Notes: generated from the sequence alone by a model not told the origin. A DNA stretch of 64,000 bases from Niastella koreensis GR20-10 (GCF_000246855.1 NC_016609.1:1240001-1304000); one strand, 5' to 3'. Counted from the stretch's first letter, positions 17,201-25,305 are shown. Made by a program: numbers and translations.

Positions 17201-17939
17201 CAAAATCATCGAAACCCGGTGTGCTTTTCTTTTCACCGGTGTTGATGCATAGCAGGATGTCATGGGCGTTGTAGTCGTCCTGGTCGGTATAATGGCTGTC
17301 GTTGGTTGCAATAACCGGAACATTATACTTTTTTGAGAACTTCAACAGCGTTTGGTTGATGATCTCCTGTTCTTTCAGGTTGTGGCGCTGGATCTCAATG
17401 AAATAGTCTTCGCCAAACAGGTCCAGCCACCATTTGAACTCGGCCTCGGCTTTTTCTTCGCCATCGTGCAGGATGGTTTGGGGCACATAGGCGCCGATAC
17501 AGCAGGTGGTGGCGATCAGTCCTTCGCGGTATTTTTCAATAAGGCCTTTGTCAATACGGGGGTATTTGCTGTACATACCCTCTATATAGCCCAAACTGGT
17601 TAATTTAACCAGGTTCTGATAACCTGTTTTATTTTTTGCCAGCAATACCTGGTGATAGCGTTCGTCTTTTATTTCTTTGGAAAAGACCTTTCTGTGCCGG
17701 TCTTCCACCACATAAAACTCACAGCCAACAACGGGTTTTACCTTCAGGCTGCCATCTTCATTTTTGTGTTTATAGGCTTCTGCAACAAACTCAAAGGCGC
17801 CAAACATGTTACCGTGGTCGGTAATAGCAAGCGCCGGCATTCCGTCCTTCACGGCTTTTTTATACAATGACTGGATCGATGCCTGTCCGTCAAGCAACGA
17901 AAATTGGGTGTGAACGTGAAGATGGGAAAACTTACACAT
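14298..17939 (-). CDS. dnaE: DNA polymerase III subunit alpha
   Basis: The 1213-residue replicative polymerase. It begins with the PHP domain (SHLHVHTQFSLLDG, residues 5-18; ITDHGNMFG). The palm carries FIGPGRGSAAGSAVAY and the catalytic acidic motif PDIDTDFDDEG (426-436), with a third aspartate in KMDFLGLKTL. Next come the fingers (TGTFQFESPGMQKYL, YQEQVMLLAQ) and the tandem HhH region. A C-terminal OB-fold (PFRLAGLVTDAQHRVTRTGRQFGSFWIEDYSG) precedes the tail. The length is normal for Bacteroidota DnaE and no intein is seen. It is monocistronic; an ACCTGTCA inverted repeat lies beyond its stop. Confidence 0.97.
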   Translation of the reverse strand: MCKFSHLHVHTQFSLLDGQASIQSLYKKAVKDGMPALAITDHGNMFGAFEFVAEAYKHKNEDGSLKVKPVVGCEFYVVEDRHRKVFSKEIKDERYHQVLLAKNKTGYQNLVKLTSLGYIEGMYSKYPRIDKGLIEKYREGLIATTCCIGAYVPQTILHDGEEKAEAEFKWWLDLFGEDYFIEIQRHNLKEQEIINQTLLKFSKKYNVPVIATNDSHYTDQDDYNAHDILLCINTGEKKSTPGFDDFVNDDTNIKDRRFKFPNDQFYFKTQEEMKKLFSDIPESIDNTNIIVDRVEVLNLKKDILLPAFPLPKEFQISDDSNLNQWEFLKHLTYQGAKERYVDITPEIQERLDFELFTIKTMGFAGYFLIVSDFIKVGRERGVFIGPGRGSAAGSAVAYCTGITNIDPIKYNLLFERFLNPDRKSMPDIDTDFDDEGRQKVIDYVVEKYGKSQVAQIITYGTMAAKSSIKDVARVLDLPLVESNAMAKMVPEKPGIELGRVLHAPLTAKEGEKSLEEKEGIGPDEIEIIKKLREIYNSQGINATVLHEAERLEGSVRNTGIHAAGIIIAPCDLTDLIPVSTAKDSSLWVTQFEGSLIEDAGVIKMDFLGLKTLTIIKNALRMIKENHGVELDIETIPLDDPKTFELYQKAETVGTFQFESPGMQKYLRDLKADQFADLIAMNALYRPGPLAYIPNFIDRKHGREEITYDLPEMEEYLKESYGITVYQEQVMLLAQKLAGFSKGDADVLRKAMGKKQKSVLDKMKAQFVKGASEKGHPVDKLEKIWTDWEAFAQYAFNKSHSTCYAYVAYQTAYLKAHYPSEYMAAVLNNAGNIEKITFFMEECKRMGIKCLGPDINESKKGFSVNKNGDIRFGLGGLKGVGEAAVDSLIEEREKNGEYKSVFDMIKRVNQRTVNKKTLESLVYAGGFDCFTDLHRAQYFFTPQNDTSSGLEKIVRFGNIYQAQNVNTSNTLFGGLTEVMEIPPPKIPPCEQWSLTELLNYEKEVTGMFMSGHPLDHFRFEIKHYGITTVAEFNEIKDTLALQPNPGRPFRLAGLVTDAQHRVTRTGRQFGSFWIEDYSGKSEFMLWSDDYMRFLNYLEKGKNLFITGAFKPRFNKTEFEFKIEKMSLLEGIKQNLTKQVIIDVEARYVNEELINFLEKNLKTFPGSSRLKFNVKDIKNQCKVSLATVEAGFEMNDEMAAFLNSRPDLDIQVVTA

Positions 17940-18169
17940 GTATCTATATAAAGTTAATTTGTTCTTAAGTATTACTTCTGTTGTCCTAAGTTGCTATTTC
18001 AGGTTCCAGGTAGCAGGGGCGCCGGTCACCGGGTTCCAGTTACCCGGATAAACACCTCATTATCAGTGAAAAGCTGCCATGTAATAAAACACGAAATTGT
18101 GGTATAAAGTTCTTTATTCAAAAGTGATTGGGAGGAATTTATATCCACACGGCCTGAATAAATATTTTA

Positions 18170-18277
18170 GGCTAAAGGCCAAAGGCTTAAAGCTTAGGGC
18201 AGGCGCGCGAATGGGCGGTTTTCGCCTTTAGCTTCCGCCTTCAGCCTTTAGCGGTTTTCCGCCTTCTGCATTAAGCG
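18170..18277. repeat. Heptad-built inverted repeat
   Basis: The left arm is GGCTAAA, GGCCAAA, GGCTTAA, AGCTTAG. The right arm is a series of GCCTTTA/GCCTTCA/GCCTTTA units. The arms are imperfectly complementary around a GC-rich centre. Confidence 0.7.
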
Positions 18278-18323
18278 TTGGACGGTATTAAAAAATTTAA
18301 TGCCATCCTGGCAATGTATTTGC

Positions 18324-18331
18324 TATTTTTG
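18324..18331 (+). promoter_or_regulatory. Candidate -7 element (TATTTTTG)
   Basis: An exact TAnnTTTG match 73 bp before the GTG start of the NlpC/P60 gene. The -33 element is unclear. Confidence 0.3.
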
Positions 18332-18404
18332 GGGCCTTGCCGTACCTTGTCAGACATGTTGTGACAGGTTTGAGCGATTTAATGGCAATTAAAATTCCCA
18401 GCCT

Positions 18405-19088
18405 GTGAAGTATCTGATTATCATTATATCCACCCTATTGGTGTTTGCTGAACCAGCATCAGCACGTCATCCATTTGGCCTTTATAAGGTATTCCAGGAT
18501 GGCAAAAGCAAAAAGAAGACTGCTAAAAGCACTGCTGTAACTACCAGCAAATCAAAAAAGGTTGCAAGCCCTACCACTAAGCTGGCCGCATTAACTCCCG
18601 AAGAAGAAAATAAGATCGCCGAACTAAAGAACCGCAAAGTGATCGGGATTGAATTAAGCGCTCCCTTACAGTTTAAATATGCCATTTTACTGGATATTCC
18701 GGTAGAAATGATCAACGATAACAAATTGCTGGAGCTCATCGACAGCTGGTATGGCACTAAATACAAATATGGCGGCGATACGCGCGAGGGAGTTGACTGC
18801 AGTGGATTTACCAAGGCCTTTATGGCGTCGTACTACGATGTGACCCTTACCCGCAACTCGGCGGAAATGTATGCGAACAGCAAACACCTTAAAAAGAAAA
18901 AGTTAGCCCAGGGCGACCTGGTGTTCTTTAAAACCAAAGGCGCCAAAGCCGGTATTACCCATGTGGGCGTTTACCTGTGCAATAATAAATTTGTGCATGC
19001 TTCTACCAACAATGGGGTAATTATCAGTGACCTGGGTGAGGATTACTACAAATCAAAGTTTGCAGGGGGAGGGAGAGTGGTTAATTAG
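18405..19088 (+). CDS. NlpC/P60 cell-wall hydrolase
   Basis: A 227-residue exported peptidase. It starts with GTG (MKYLIIIISTLLVFAEPASA signal peptide), carries a Lys/Ser/Thr-rich linker (residues 33-60) and then the C40 domain. The catalytic triad is C132 (VDCSGFTKAF), H186 (ITHVGVYL) and H198 (FVHAS), with the usual QGDLVFF turn between. Such enzymes cleave D-Glu-mesoDAP bonds in peptidoglycan stem peptides during wall remodelling. GTG is chosen because no ATG lies between it and the hydrophobic core and the encoded signal peptide is complete. The stop codon TAG is the first three bases of a heptad repeat array. Confidence 0.92.
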   Translation: MKYLIIIISTLLVFAEPASARHPFGLYKVFQDGKSKKKTAKSTAVTTSKSKKVASPTTKLAALTPEEENKIAELKNRKVIGIELSAPLQFKYAILLDIPVEMINDNKLLELIDSWYGTKYKYGGDTREGVDCSGFTKAFMASYYDVTLTRNSAEMYANSKHLKKKKLAQGDLVFFKTKGAKAGITHVGVYLCNNKFVHASTNNGVIISDLGEDYYKSKFAGGGRVVN

Positions 19089-19128
19089 TTCTCAGTTCTC
19101 AGTTCAAAGTCTAAAGTTCAAAGTTTAG
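19087..19128 (+). repeat. Six heptamers AGTTCTC/AGTTCAA type
   Basis: AGTTCTC twice, AGTTCAA, AGTCTAA, AGTTCAA and AGTTTAG run in phase. The first unit overlaps the NlpC stop codon. Confidence 0.88.
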
Positions 19129-19262
19129 GGGTTTTAGGGGTCTACTGGAGCCGGGGTATGGAAAAAAGAAAAAAGGTTCAACATAAGATATTGGATTTAC
19201 TTATACATTGAACCTTATCAAATTTCTTTTACTTGTTTTGGCTGTTTGCCTTGCCCGCCGGA

Positions 19263-19278
19263 TCCGCCAGCTGGCGGA
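19263..19278. repeat. Perfect 16-bp palindrome TCCGCCAGCTGGCGGA
   Basis: An exact copy of the palindrome at 33962-33977. It is followed by a GCCGTTT-type heptad array (19294-19321) that runs into the stop codon of the HATPase gene. Confidence 0.9.
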
Positions 19279-19318
19279 GCAGGAGGGCTGTCTGCCGTTT
19301 GCCTTCTGCCGTCTGCCT

Positions 19319-19795
19319 TTAAGCAGCTACCGAAAGCGTAATAACTGTTCCTTCGTGTTTTTGATTGTAGATATTGATATTTCCTCCCATGCTGCGGGCG
19401 GCTGCTACAACCTGCGAAAACCCATTGGCAACGGTACTATAAAAATTAGCTCCATTGTTGCGTACAATGATCTGCACGCCCTGGGGTTTTTTAACTGCTT
19501 CAATACGAACACACGCGTTGTGCGAACTAACGATCGCATTGTTCAGAAGATTTCCTACAATAAAGGCCAGTACCTGCTCATCGGCATTTAACTGAAAACT
19601 TTCATCCACGCTGTTGATAATAAAACTATGTTGGGTTACGGCCAGCGGAATAAAGCTGTGCATGAGCTGATCTACCAATTTGTGAAGGGGTACGGGGGCT
19701 ACGGGGGGTACGGTACTTGTTTGAGTGAATACTGGTGCCGGGTGTTGGGAAATTGACAAGCTTTTCATAACAGGATTATTAATTGATATAAGCAA
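19319..19795 (-). CDS. Stand-alone HATPase-like protein
   Basis: A 158-residue protein holding only a GHKL ATPase-like domain, about residues 45-156. The N-box is recognisable (FIVGNLLNNAIVSS), the G1 box is degenerate (RNNGANF instead of DxGxG), and the G2 region is MGGNINIYNQKHEGTVITL. There is no DHp helix with a phosphoacceptor histidine, no sensor and no transmembrane segment. It could be a detached kinase domain, an anti-sigma-type kinase or an inactive ATP-binding partner. Loss of the G1 acidic residue argues against full activity. The stop codon lies in a heptad array. No receiver gene adjoins. Confidence 0.7.
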   Translation of the reverse strand: MLISINNPVMKSLSISQHPAPVFTQTSTVPPVAPVPLHKLVDQLMHSFIPLAVTQHSFIINSVDESFQLNADEQVLAFIVGNLLNNAIVSSHNACVRIEAVKKPQGVQIIVRNNGANFYSTVANGFSQVVAAARSMGGNINIYNQKHEGTVITLSVAA

Positions 19796-20195
19796 ATCGA
19801 AAAGAGTTCAAAGGGATACGAACTAAAAACGGAATTTAATGCTACGAATCAACTATTTTCTTAGGGACTGGCTGCTTTCATCAGATACCTTGACCAAGAA
19901 CTCCATGCATTCCGTAATGCTGAATCAAAGTAACGACGTGAAAGAGGCGATCGCATCAATGGTTGCAGTGTTATAAAAGAAAATAGACTAAAGCATAAAT
20001 ACCCACTAGGGGTTTTTCTGTAAAAATGCCCGTTCGTTTTACGCAAACGATTACACTGGTTTTGAGTATAAATGGTAATTATACACTTATCAATGTTTAT
20101 CTGACAATTAATGAAGCCAGAATGTTAAAACATTCCTAATGGTGCTGAACATTTTTAGCAGGTGTTGCTGAATATTTTTAGCAGGTATTGCTGAA
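19796..20195. other. Intergenic region with 23-bp repeats and a weak sORF
   Basis: 400 bp upstream of the HATPase gene and downstream of the flippase gene. Contents are a 45-codon plus-strand ORF at 19839-19976 and 2.7 copies of a 23-bp repeat (20143-20205). The rest is AT-rich with nothing recognised. Confidence 0.6.
19839..19976 (+). CDS. Possible 45-residue sORF
   Basis: The ATG at 19839 encodes MLRINYFLRDWLLSSD followed by an amphipathic tail ending AIASMVAVL. The composition is protein-like, but no family, ribosome binding site or promoter was recognised. It is divergent from the HATPase gene. Confidence 0.2.
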   Translation: MLRINYFLRDWLLSSDTLTKNSMHSVMLNQSNDVKEAIASMVAVL

Positions 20196-20205
20196 CTATT
20201 TTAGC
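20143..20205. repeat. 2.7 copies of a 23-bp repeat at the flippase 3' end
   Basis: The units at 20143-20165 and 20166-20188 differ at only two positions. A partial third unit (20189-20205) contains the stop codon (minus-strand TAG, 20196-20198) of the flippase gene. Each unit has TGCT/AGCA ends and can fold on itself. Confidence 0.88.
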
Positions 20206-21689
20206 TTCAGTCGTTTTTTAATTGTATCCCACACAGGTAATACATCTGGTGTTAGTTTAAAATACAATACGCCTGTTGCAAATAACAAACAGAATACTGT
20301 ACTGCGCAGCACGAGCCATACAAATCCCTGGAAAGAATCAAACAACAGGAAGCAAATGCAGAAACAGACTGCGGCCAATAGAAGTGAGTATACAGTTTGC
20401 CGGGTAAATGGCTGTAACTGGAATTTCTTTAAGAGGAAAAAATACCGGATGCCATTGTACACAACGATGGCAATAAGATTGGCCACCGCAGGCCCCAGCT
20501 CTTTCATATCTAAGGTTAATACATAGTTCAACGGAAGTGTAAGCAATAATAGAATTACCCCACTGAAAAGCTCTACTTTCCAGTAAATGCTGGTAGCAAT
20601 GATCTGGGAATTTAAGCCGGTGCCCATATCAATCACTTTGGTAAGACCAATGAATAAGAAAACAATCCGGGCATCGAGATAACCCTGTTTTAAATGAAAG
20701 GTGAGCACACCATCGGTAAAGTTGAGCGAGATCAACAGGTAAATGGCCAGGCCAAAGATCAGTTGATTGAGGCTGCTGCGTTGGTAAATGCGGTTGATTC
20801 GGCCCAGGTCCTTGTCTTTCCAGGCCTGCGACAAATGACTTATAGCGGCTGCACTAATGGCGCGTTGGGGGGCAAACACCAGGCTCGACATATTTTGTGC
20901 CAGGGTATAAATGCCCACGTACTTCATCCCTTCCTTTACCACGGCGCCAATTACAAGCGTATCAAATGCACTTGAAATGTTTACCACCAAAAAGCCCCCC
21001 CATACTAACAGGCAGGAGCTGATTATTTTCTTCCTGAATTTTTTTGTTACCCGGCTGATGGTAAAAGTAAAATGCAGCTGGCGGGTGACGATCAGATATA
21101 TTACCAGCGTTACTGCAATGCCAAGATAGGTGAAGGCATATATTTTAATGAACAGGTCGAAGTCTTTTATGAAGTGAAAGGACAACAACACGATCAGGAC
21201 AGTAGCCAGTAACCTGAACAGGATCTCCTTGGTGAAAGTGGTGAACACCGATTTACGCAACTGCCAGGCAAATGCTTCTAATATAGTATAGATGGAGAAG
21301 CCAAAGCCAAAAGGAAAAAGCCAGTAATAATATTGCACTACCTCGGGGGAGTGCTCGTTGTATTTCTGTATAAAATAGTCCTTGAATACAAGTCCGCCGG
21401 TCATCACTAAGAGAAACCCTGCAAAGCCGGTGACCAATGCCAGGGTGAACATGTCGTTTTCTTTAGGCTCCAGGTTATCCTTGTAATACGGATAGAATTT
21501 ATAAATGTAGTAGGAGAGCCCCAGGTTTGAAAAGGAGAGCATGACGGTGGCAAAAGCCTGAAATGCTCCTACTATCCCATATTGTGTTTCAGAAAATCCT
21601 TTTGCATACAGGTAAGTATTGAAAAATCCCAGCCCCATTCCTATATACACCAATATGGAAGAAATAATACTTTGCCGCCGTAAGCTCAT
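20196..21689 (-). CDS. Polysaccharide flippase (MOP/Wzx-like)
   Basis: A 497-residue integral membrane protein with about 12-14 hydrophobic helices and the N-terminus SLRRQSIISSILVYIGMGLGFFNTYLYAKGFSE. This N-terminus and the helix pattern are typical of the polysaccharide_synt branch of the MATE/MOP superfamily, which flips undecaprenyl-linked glycans or lipids across the inner membrane. No glycosyltransferase or wzy-like gene adjoins, so the substrate is unknown. It is monocistronic by spacing: heptad-rich DNA lies upstream and a 23-bp repeat array overlaps the stop. Confidence 0.85.
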   Translation of the reverse strand: MSLRRQSIISSILVYIGMGLGFFNTYLYAKGFSETQYGIVGAFQAFATVMLSFSNLGLSYYIYKFYPYYKDNLEPKENDMFTLALVTGFAGFLLVMTGGLVFKDYFIQKYNEHSPEVVQYYYWLFPFGFGFSIYTILEAFAWQLRKSVFTTFTKEILFRLLATVLIVLLSFHFIKDFDLFIKIYAFTYLGIAVTLVIYLIVTRQLHFTFTISRVTKKFRKKIISSCLLVWGGFLVVNISSAFDTLVIGAVVKEGMKYVGIYTLAQNMSSLVFAPQRAISAAAISHLSQAWKDKDLGRINRIYQRSSLNQLIFGLAIYLLISLNFTDGVLTFHLKQGYLDARIVFLFIGLTKVIDMGTGLNSQIIATSIYWKVELFSGVILLLLTLPLNYVLTLDMKELGPAVANLIAIVVYNGIRYFFLLKKFQLQPFTRQTVYSLLLAAVCFCICFLLFDSFQGFVWLVLRSTVFCLLFATGVLYFKLTPDVLPVWDTIKKRLKLK

Positions 21690-21726
21690 TATAAATTCTT
21701 AGTTTTTTGTTCTAGCTGCTCTTTAT

Positions 21727-21814
21727 GCTTAATGCCGAAGGCCCAGGGCTGAAGGCGAAAGCCGCCAGTTCGCGGGCAGGCGTTAAGCCTTAAGCGTTCG
21801 GCGTTCAGCGTTCC
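21727..21814. repeat. Heptad-built inverted repeat
   Basis: The left part is GCTTAAT, GCCGAAG, GCCCAGG, GCTGAAG, GCGAAAG. The right part is GCGTTAA, GCCTTAA, GCGTTCG, GCGTTCA, GCGTTCC. It sits between the flippase start and the M1 peptidase stop (both minus strand). Confidence 0.8.
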
Positions 21815-21815
21815 A

Positions 21816-23495
21816 TTACCAGTTAACCTTCTTTGTGTTGATGTAAAAGTTCTTGTCAACAGTAAAGTTGCCGGTATTGGCGCCTGAAATAATGGTCCAG
21901 TCTTCGTTGGCGCGGATCCATTTTTCGTCCTTGCCGATTGTTACTTTAACCGGCATGCCAAATCCCTTTACGCAATCGGTGAACCTGAATTTAAGGTCCT
22001 TGCCCTTGATGGCATATTCCAGCACGGGGATCTGGGTGGTGCGAAGATATTGATCAAACACCTTTGAAAAATCAATCTTCGCCTCACGGCTGATGTAGGC
22101 TTCCACCTCCTTTGAGGTGACTGTCTTGTGGTAATAGGTTTTATTGAGACCGCGTAAGATGTTGCGGAAAGCCGAGTCGTTGTTGATGATCTGCCGGATG
22201 GTGTGCAGCATGTTGCCCGATTTGGGATACATGTCACCACTGCCTTCCTGGTTTACGCCATAGGGCCCAATAATGGGAATGTCGTTCCGGATGCCTGCAC
22301 GGGTACCAATTAAATACTCATTACCTGCTTCTACCCCGTATTCGCAGGTGGTGAACAGGGTTTCGGAATAATTGGTAAAACCTTCATGCACCCACATGTC
22401 GGCAATGTCGTTGCTGGTAATGCTGTTGGCAAACCATTCGTGGCCGCTTTCGTGTACAATAATGAAGTCCCATTTAAGACCCCAGCCGGTGCCGGATAGG
22501 TCGCGGCCCAGGTACCCGTTCTCAAACTTGTTGCCATAGGCAACCGCGCTCTGGTGTTCCATACCCAGGTGCGGCGCTTCCACCAGTTTGTAGCCATCTT
22601 CATAAAAAGGGTAGGGGCCAAACCAGTATTCAAAACATTTGAGCATTTTATCTGCCTGGGTAAATTGTTTTTTGGCTTTGTCCAGGTCGTAATCCAGCAC
22701 CCAATAGTCACAATCGAGGTTGCCTTTTTCCCCGGCAAAGTTCTCGTGCCAGGTTACATATTTACCAATGTAGGGTATAATGTTGTAGTTGTTGATAGGG
22801 TTCTTAACTGCCCAGGTATAGGTGGTAGTGCCGTTGTTATGGGGTGTTTTTGACTGCAGGCGACCATTGCCCACAGCTACCAGCGTATCAGGTACCGTAA
22901 TACTTAAACTGGCACCGTTATCGGGTTCGTCGCTCTGGTGGTCTTTACAGGGATACCAAACGCTGGCGCCCAGGCCCTGGCAGGCCACGCTCATCCAGGG
23001 ACGGCCCATTTTGTCTTTGGTCCAAATCCAGCCGCCATCCCATGGTGGGCGAACGGCCTCGCGGGGTTTGCCATGGTAATTCACTTCCAGGATCGGTTTT
23101 GAGTTAGCCGCTAAGTTGGGCATGGTCACAAACCAGGCATTGCCTTCCCTGACAAATGTGAGGTTGAGTCTTTCTGTGCTCACGAGATCTTTAAATAAAA
23201 AAATACTATCAATGATCATAGGCTCCTGCAGATCGAGCTGTAATTTGTTCTCCGGCTTTAAAACCTGGATGGTGATGCGGTTTTGTGCCTGGATGGTTTT
23301 GCTGCCATAATCGGGTGTAACCTGTATATCGTACCGTAACACGTTCCACCAGGCCCTTTCGGGGGTAATGGTGCCACGCAGGGTATCCTGGTGGGTAAAT
23401 TGCAGTTTTTTGCCCAGCGGTTGTGCGGCGCAGGAAGTGCTTATTATGAGAAATGATAAATTCAGAATGAGGAATGAAAAAGTACCTATTTTCAT
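21816..23495 (-). CDS. M1-family zinc aminopeptidase lipoprotein
   Basis: A 559-residue gluzincin aminopeptidase anchored as a lipoprotein (lipobox around C22, IISTSC). Zinc ligands and catalytic Glu are H348-E349-xx-H352 (VHESGHEWF), with the third ligand E371 (VHEGFTNYSE). The exopeptidase motif is GMEHQSAV (311-318), replacing the usual GAMEN. The N-terminal saddle domain is present (QVTPDYGSKTIQAQNRITI), while the C-terminal helical domain is short. It releases N-terminal residues from peptides in the periplasm or at the outer membrane. It is divergent from an oligopeptide-binding lipoprotein gene only 15 bp away, suggesting joint peptide scavenging. Confidence 0.93.
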   Translation of the reverse strand: MKIGTFSFLILNLSFLIISTSCAAQPLGKKLQFTHQDTLRGTITPERAWWNVLRYDIQVTPDYGSKTIQAQNRITIQVLKPENKLQLDLQEPMIIDSIFLFKDLVSTERLNLTFVREGNAWFVTMPNLAANSKPILEVNYHGKPREAVRPPWDGGWIWTKDKMGRPWMSVACQGLGASVWYPCKDHQSDEPDNGASLSITVPDTLVAVGNGRLQSKTPHNNGTTTYTWAVKNPINNYNIIPYIGKYVTWHENFAGEKGNLDCDYWVLDYDLDKAKKQFTQADKMLKCFEYWFGPYPFYEDGYKLVEAPHLGMEHQSAVAYGNKFENGYLGRDLSGTGWGLKWDFIIVHESGHEWFANSITSNDIADMWVHEGFTNYSETLFTTCEYGVEAGNEYLIGTRAGIRNDIPIIGPYGVNQEGSGDMYPKSGNMLHTIRQIINNDSAFRNILRGLNKTYYHKTVTSKEVEAYISREAKIDFSKVFDQYLRTTQIPVLEYAIKGKDLKFRFTDCVKGFGMPVKVTIGKDEKWIRANEDWTIISGANTGNFTVDKNFYINTKKVNW

Positions 23496-23510
23496 AGTTG
23501 ATGATAGTAT

Positions 23511-25139
23511 ATGAAAGCTAAAGTTATATTTTTTGCTGTCTTTTTGGGTGTGATTTTATTTAATTCCTGCAGCAGCCGTACAAGCGGTAATAAACACGTG
23601 TTCCATTACAATGAAACCACAGGTATTGGCACCCTTGACCCGGCTTTTGCTAAAAACCAGGCCATCATCTGGGCGGTACACCAGTTGTACAATACCCTGG
23701 TGGAGACCGACGATGCCCTGCAGATCGTTCCTTCGCTGGCTTACCGCTGGGATGTATCGGCTGACCGCAAGGTTTATACCTTTCATTTACGCCCCGGCGT
23801 TTTCTTTCACGATAACGATGCTTTTCCAAAAGGTAAAGGGCGGTCCTTAACGGCTGCTGATGTGGCTTACAGCTTTAGCCGCCTTATAGATCCTTCTACC
23901 GCCAGCAGCGGCGCCTGGATCTTCAACGACCGCGTGGAGGATAAAGACAGTTTTAAGGCGCTGGACGATTCTACCTTTCAGCTTTCCTTAAAAAGCCCTT
24001 TTGCACCCATCCTGGGTTTATTAAGTATGCAATATTGCTCTGTAGTGCCCAAAGAAGTGGTGGATAAATACGGGGCTGATTTTCGCAGCCATCCCTGTGG
24101 TACCGGTCCGTTCAAATTCAAAGCCTGGGAAGAAGGGCAGGCCATGATCCTGACGAAGAATGAGAATTATTTTGAACATGACAGTACCGGTGCGCGATTG
24201 CCATATCTCGATGGCGTAAAGATTACGCTTTTAGACAGCAAGGCTACGGAGTTCCTGTTGTTTCAACAGGGCGAACTGGATTTTATCAATGATCTCGATG
24301 CTTCGTTCAAAGATGAGGTACTTACCAAAAAAGGAGACCTGCGTAAAGACTGGCAGGGCAGGATCGTTCTCTCCAAACATTCTTATTTAAATACCGAGTA
24401 CCTGGGCATTTTGATGGATAAAGACAATCCACTGGTGACCAACTCGCCCCTGCGGATGAAAGCAGTACGGCAGGCCATCAATTATGGGTTCGACCGGCGT
24501 AAGATGGTCATGTACCTGTATAATTCCAAGGGAATGCCGGCAGAAAGCGGGTTTATCCCGGCTGGTTTGCCTTCTTTTGACAGCAGCGTGGTAAAAGGCT
24601 ATTCATACAACCCGGTGAAAGCGCGGGAACTGTTAAAGTCGGCTGGTTTTCCCGACGGGGAAGGCCTGCCGGTAATAAAGCTGCTGACCATTCCTATTTA
24701 CAGTGATATTGCGGGATTTATTGCGCGGCAGTTAGAGGAGGTAGGTATTAAAATTCAGATAGAAGTAATTCCCAAGAGTTTGTTGCTGGAACAAACGGCC
24801 AAATCGGAAGCCCTGTTTTTCAGGGGCAGCTGGATAGCAGATTTTCCCGAAGGAGAAAATTACCTGAGCGTATTTTATGGCGGCAATCCTGCACCGCCCA
24901 ACTATACCCGTTATAACAACCCTAAGTTTGATGCGCTGTACGATCAGGCAATGGTAACGGAAAACGATAGTGTGCGTTATAAACTCTATCAGCAAATGGA
25001 TCAAATGGTGATGGATGACGCGCCGGTGGTTCCGTTATTTTATGATGAAGTGGTTCGGCTGATTCATCCTTATGTACATGGGTTTCCTACGAATGGGTTG
25101 AATCAGCTGGAATTGAGGAGGACGCGTATTGAGAAGTGA
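23511..25139 (+). CDS. Peptide ABC transporter substrate-binding lipoprotein (SBP_bac_5)
   Basis: A 542-residue OppA/DppA-type binding protein with lipobox at C20 (VILFNSCSS). Family motifs include FHYNETTGIGTLDPAFAKN, LAYRWDVSADRKVYTFHLRPGVFFHD, the SFSRLIDP stretch, VRQAINYGFDRRKMV and NYTRYNNPKFDALYDQAM. It should deliver oligopeptides to an inner-membrane permease, but no permease or ATPase genes adjoin. The divergent M1 aminopeptidase is a plausible functional partner. The stop codon directly abuts a pair of GTTGATAGA 9-mers. Confidence 0.93.
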   Translation: MKAKVIFFAVFLGVILFNSCSSRTSGNKHVFHYNETTGIGTLDPAFAKNQAIIWAVHQLYNTLVETDDALQIVPSLAYRWDVSADRKVYTFHLRPGVFFHDNDAFPKGKGRSLTAADVAYSFSRLIDPSTASSGAWIFNDRVEDKDSFKALDDSTFQLSLKSPFAPILGLLSMQYCSVVPKEVVDKYGADFRSHPCGTGPFKFKAWEEGQAMILTKNENYFEHDSTGARLPYLDGVKITLLDSKATEFLLFQQGELDFINDLDASFKDEVLTKKGDLRKDWQGRIVLSKHSYLNTEYLGILMDKDNPLVTNSPLRMKAVRQAINYGFDRRKMVMYLYNSKGMPAESGFIPAGLPSFDSSVVKGYSYNPVKARELLKSAGFPDGEGLPVIKLLTIPIYSDIAGFIARQLEEVGIKIQIEVIPKSLLLEQTAKSEALFFRGSWIADFPEGENYLSVFYGGNPAPPNYTRYNNPKFDALYDQAMVTENDSVRYKLYQQMDQMVMDDAPVVPLFYDEVVRLIHPYVHGFPTNGLNQLELRRTRIEK

Positions 25140-25299
25140 GTTGATAGAGTTGATAGAGGAAATACAGGAAATGAGTTAACAGGTTGACAAGGAATACCAA
25201 AAAGCGCGGCTCGTCATTAGTGGCGAGCCGCGCGAGTAAAAGGCCTTTATCAACCCTGTCAACTATGTCAACTCTATCAACGTGTTAACCTGTCAACTC
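25140..25299. repeat. Inverted 9-mer arrays flanking a terminator
   Basis: The left array is GTTGATAGA twice (25140-25157). The right array is TATCAACCC, TGTCAACTA, TGTCAACTC, TATCAACGT and TGTCAACTC (25248-25299), the reverse complement of the left unit with variation. A strong stem-loop sits between them. Confidence 0.85.
25196..25233 (-). terminator. Terminator of msrA
   Basis: A perfect 10-bp GC-rich stem (GCGCGGCTCG, 25204-25213, with CGAGCCGCGC, 25224-25233). On the minus strand it is followed by TTTTTGG. It lies about 70 bp after the msrA stop. Confidence 0.85.
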
Positions 25300-25305
25300 T
25301 GTAAA

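Larger units (their letters stand above)
17940..18404. other. Divergent intergenic region, no gene seen
   Basis: About 465 bp between dnaE and the NlpC gene. It contains a heptad-built hairpin (18170-18277), a bulged ACCTGTCA-type inverted repeat (about 18345-18372) and a TATTTTTG -7-like element (18324-18331). No ORF is worth reporting. Confidence 0.7.

Noticed and set aside
15132-17252. Long antisense frames across dnaE (up to about 208 codons)
   Set aside because: They are complementary shadows of the highly conserved dnaE frame with no recognisable protein features.
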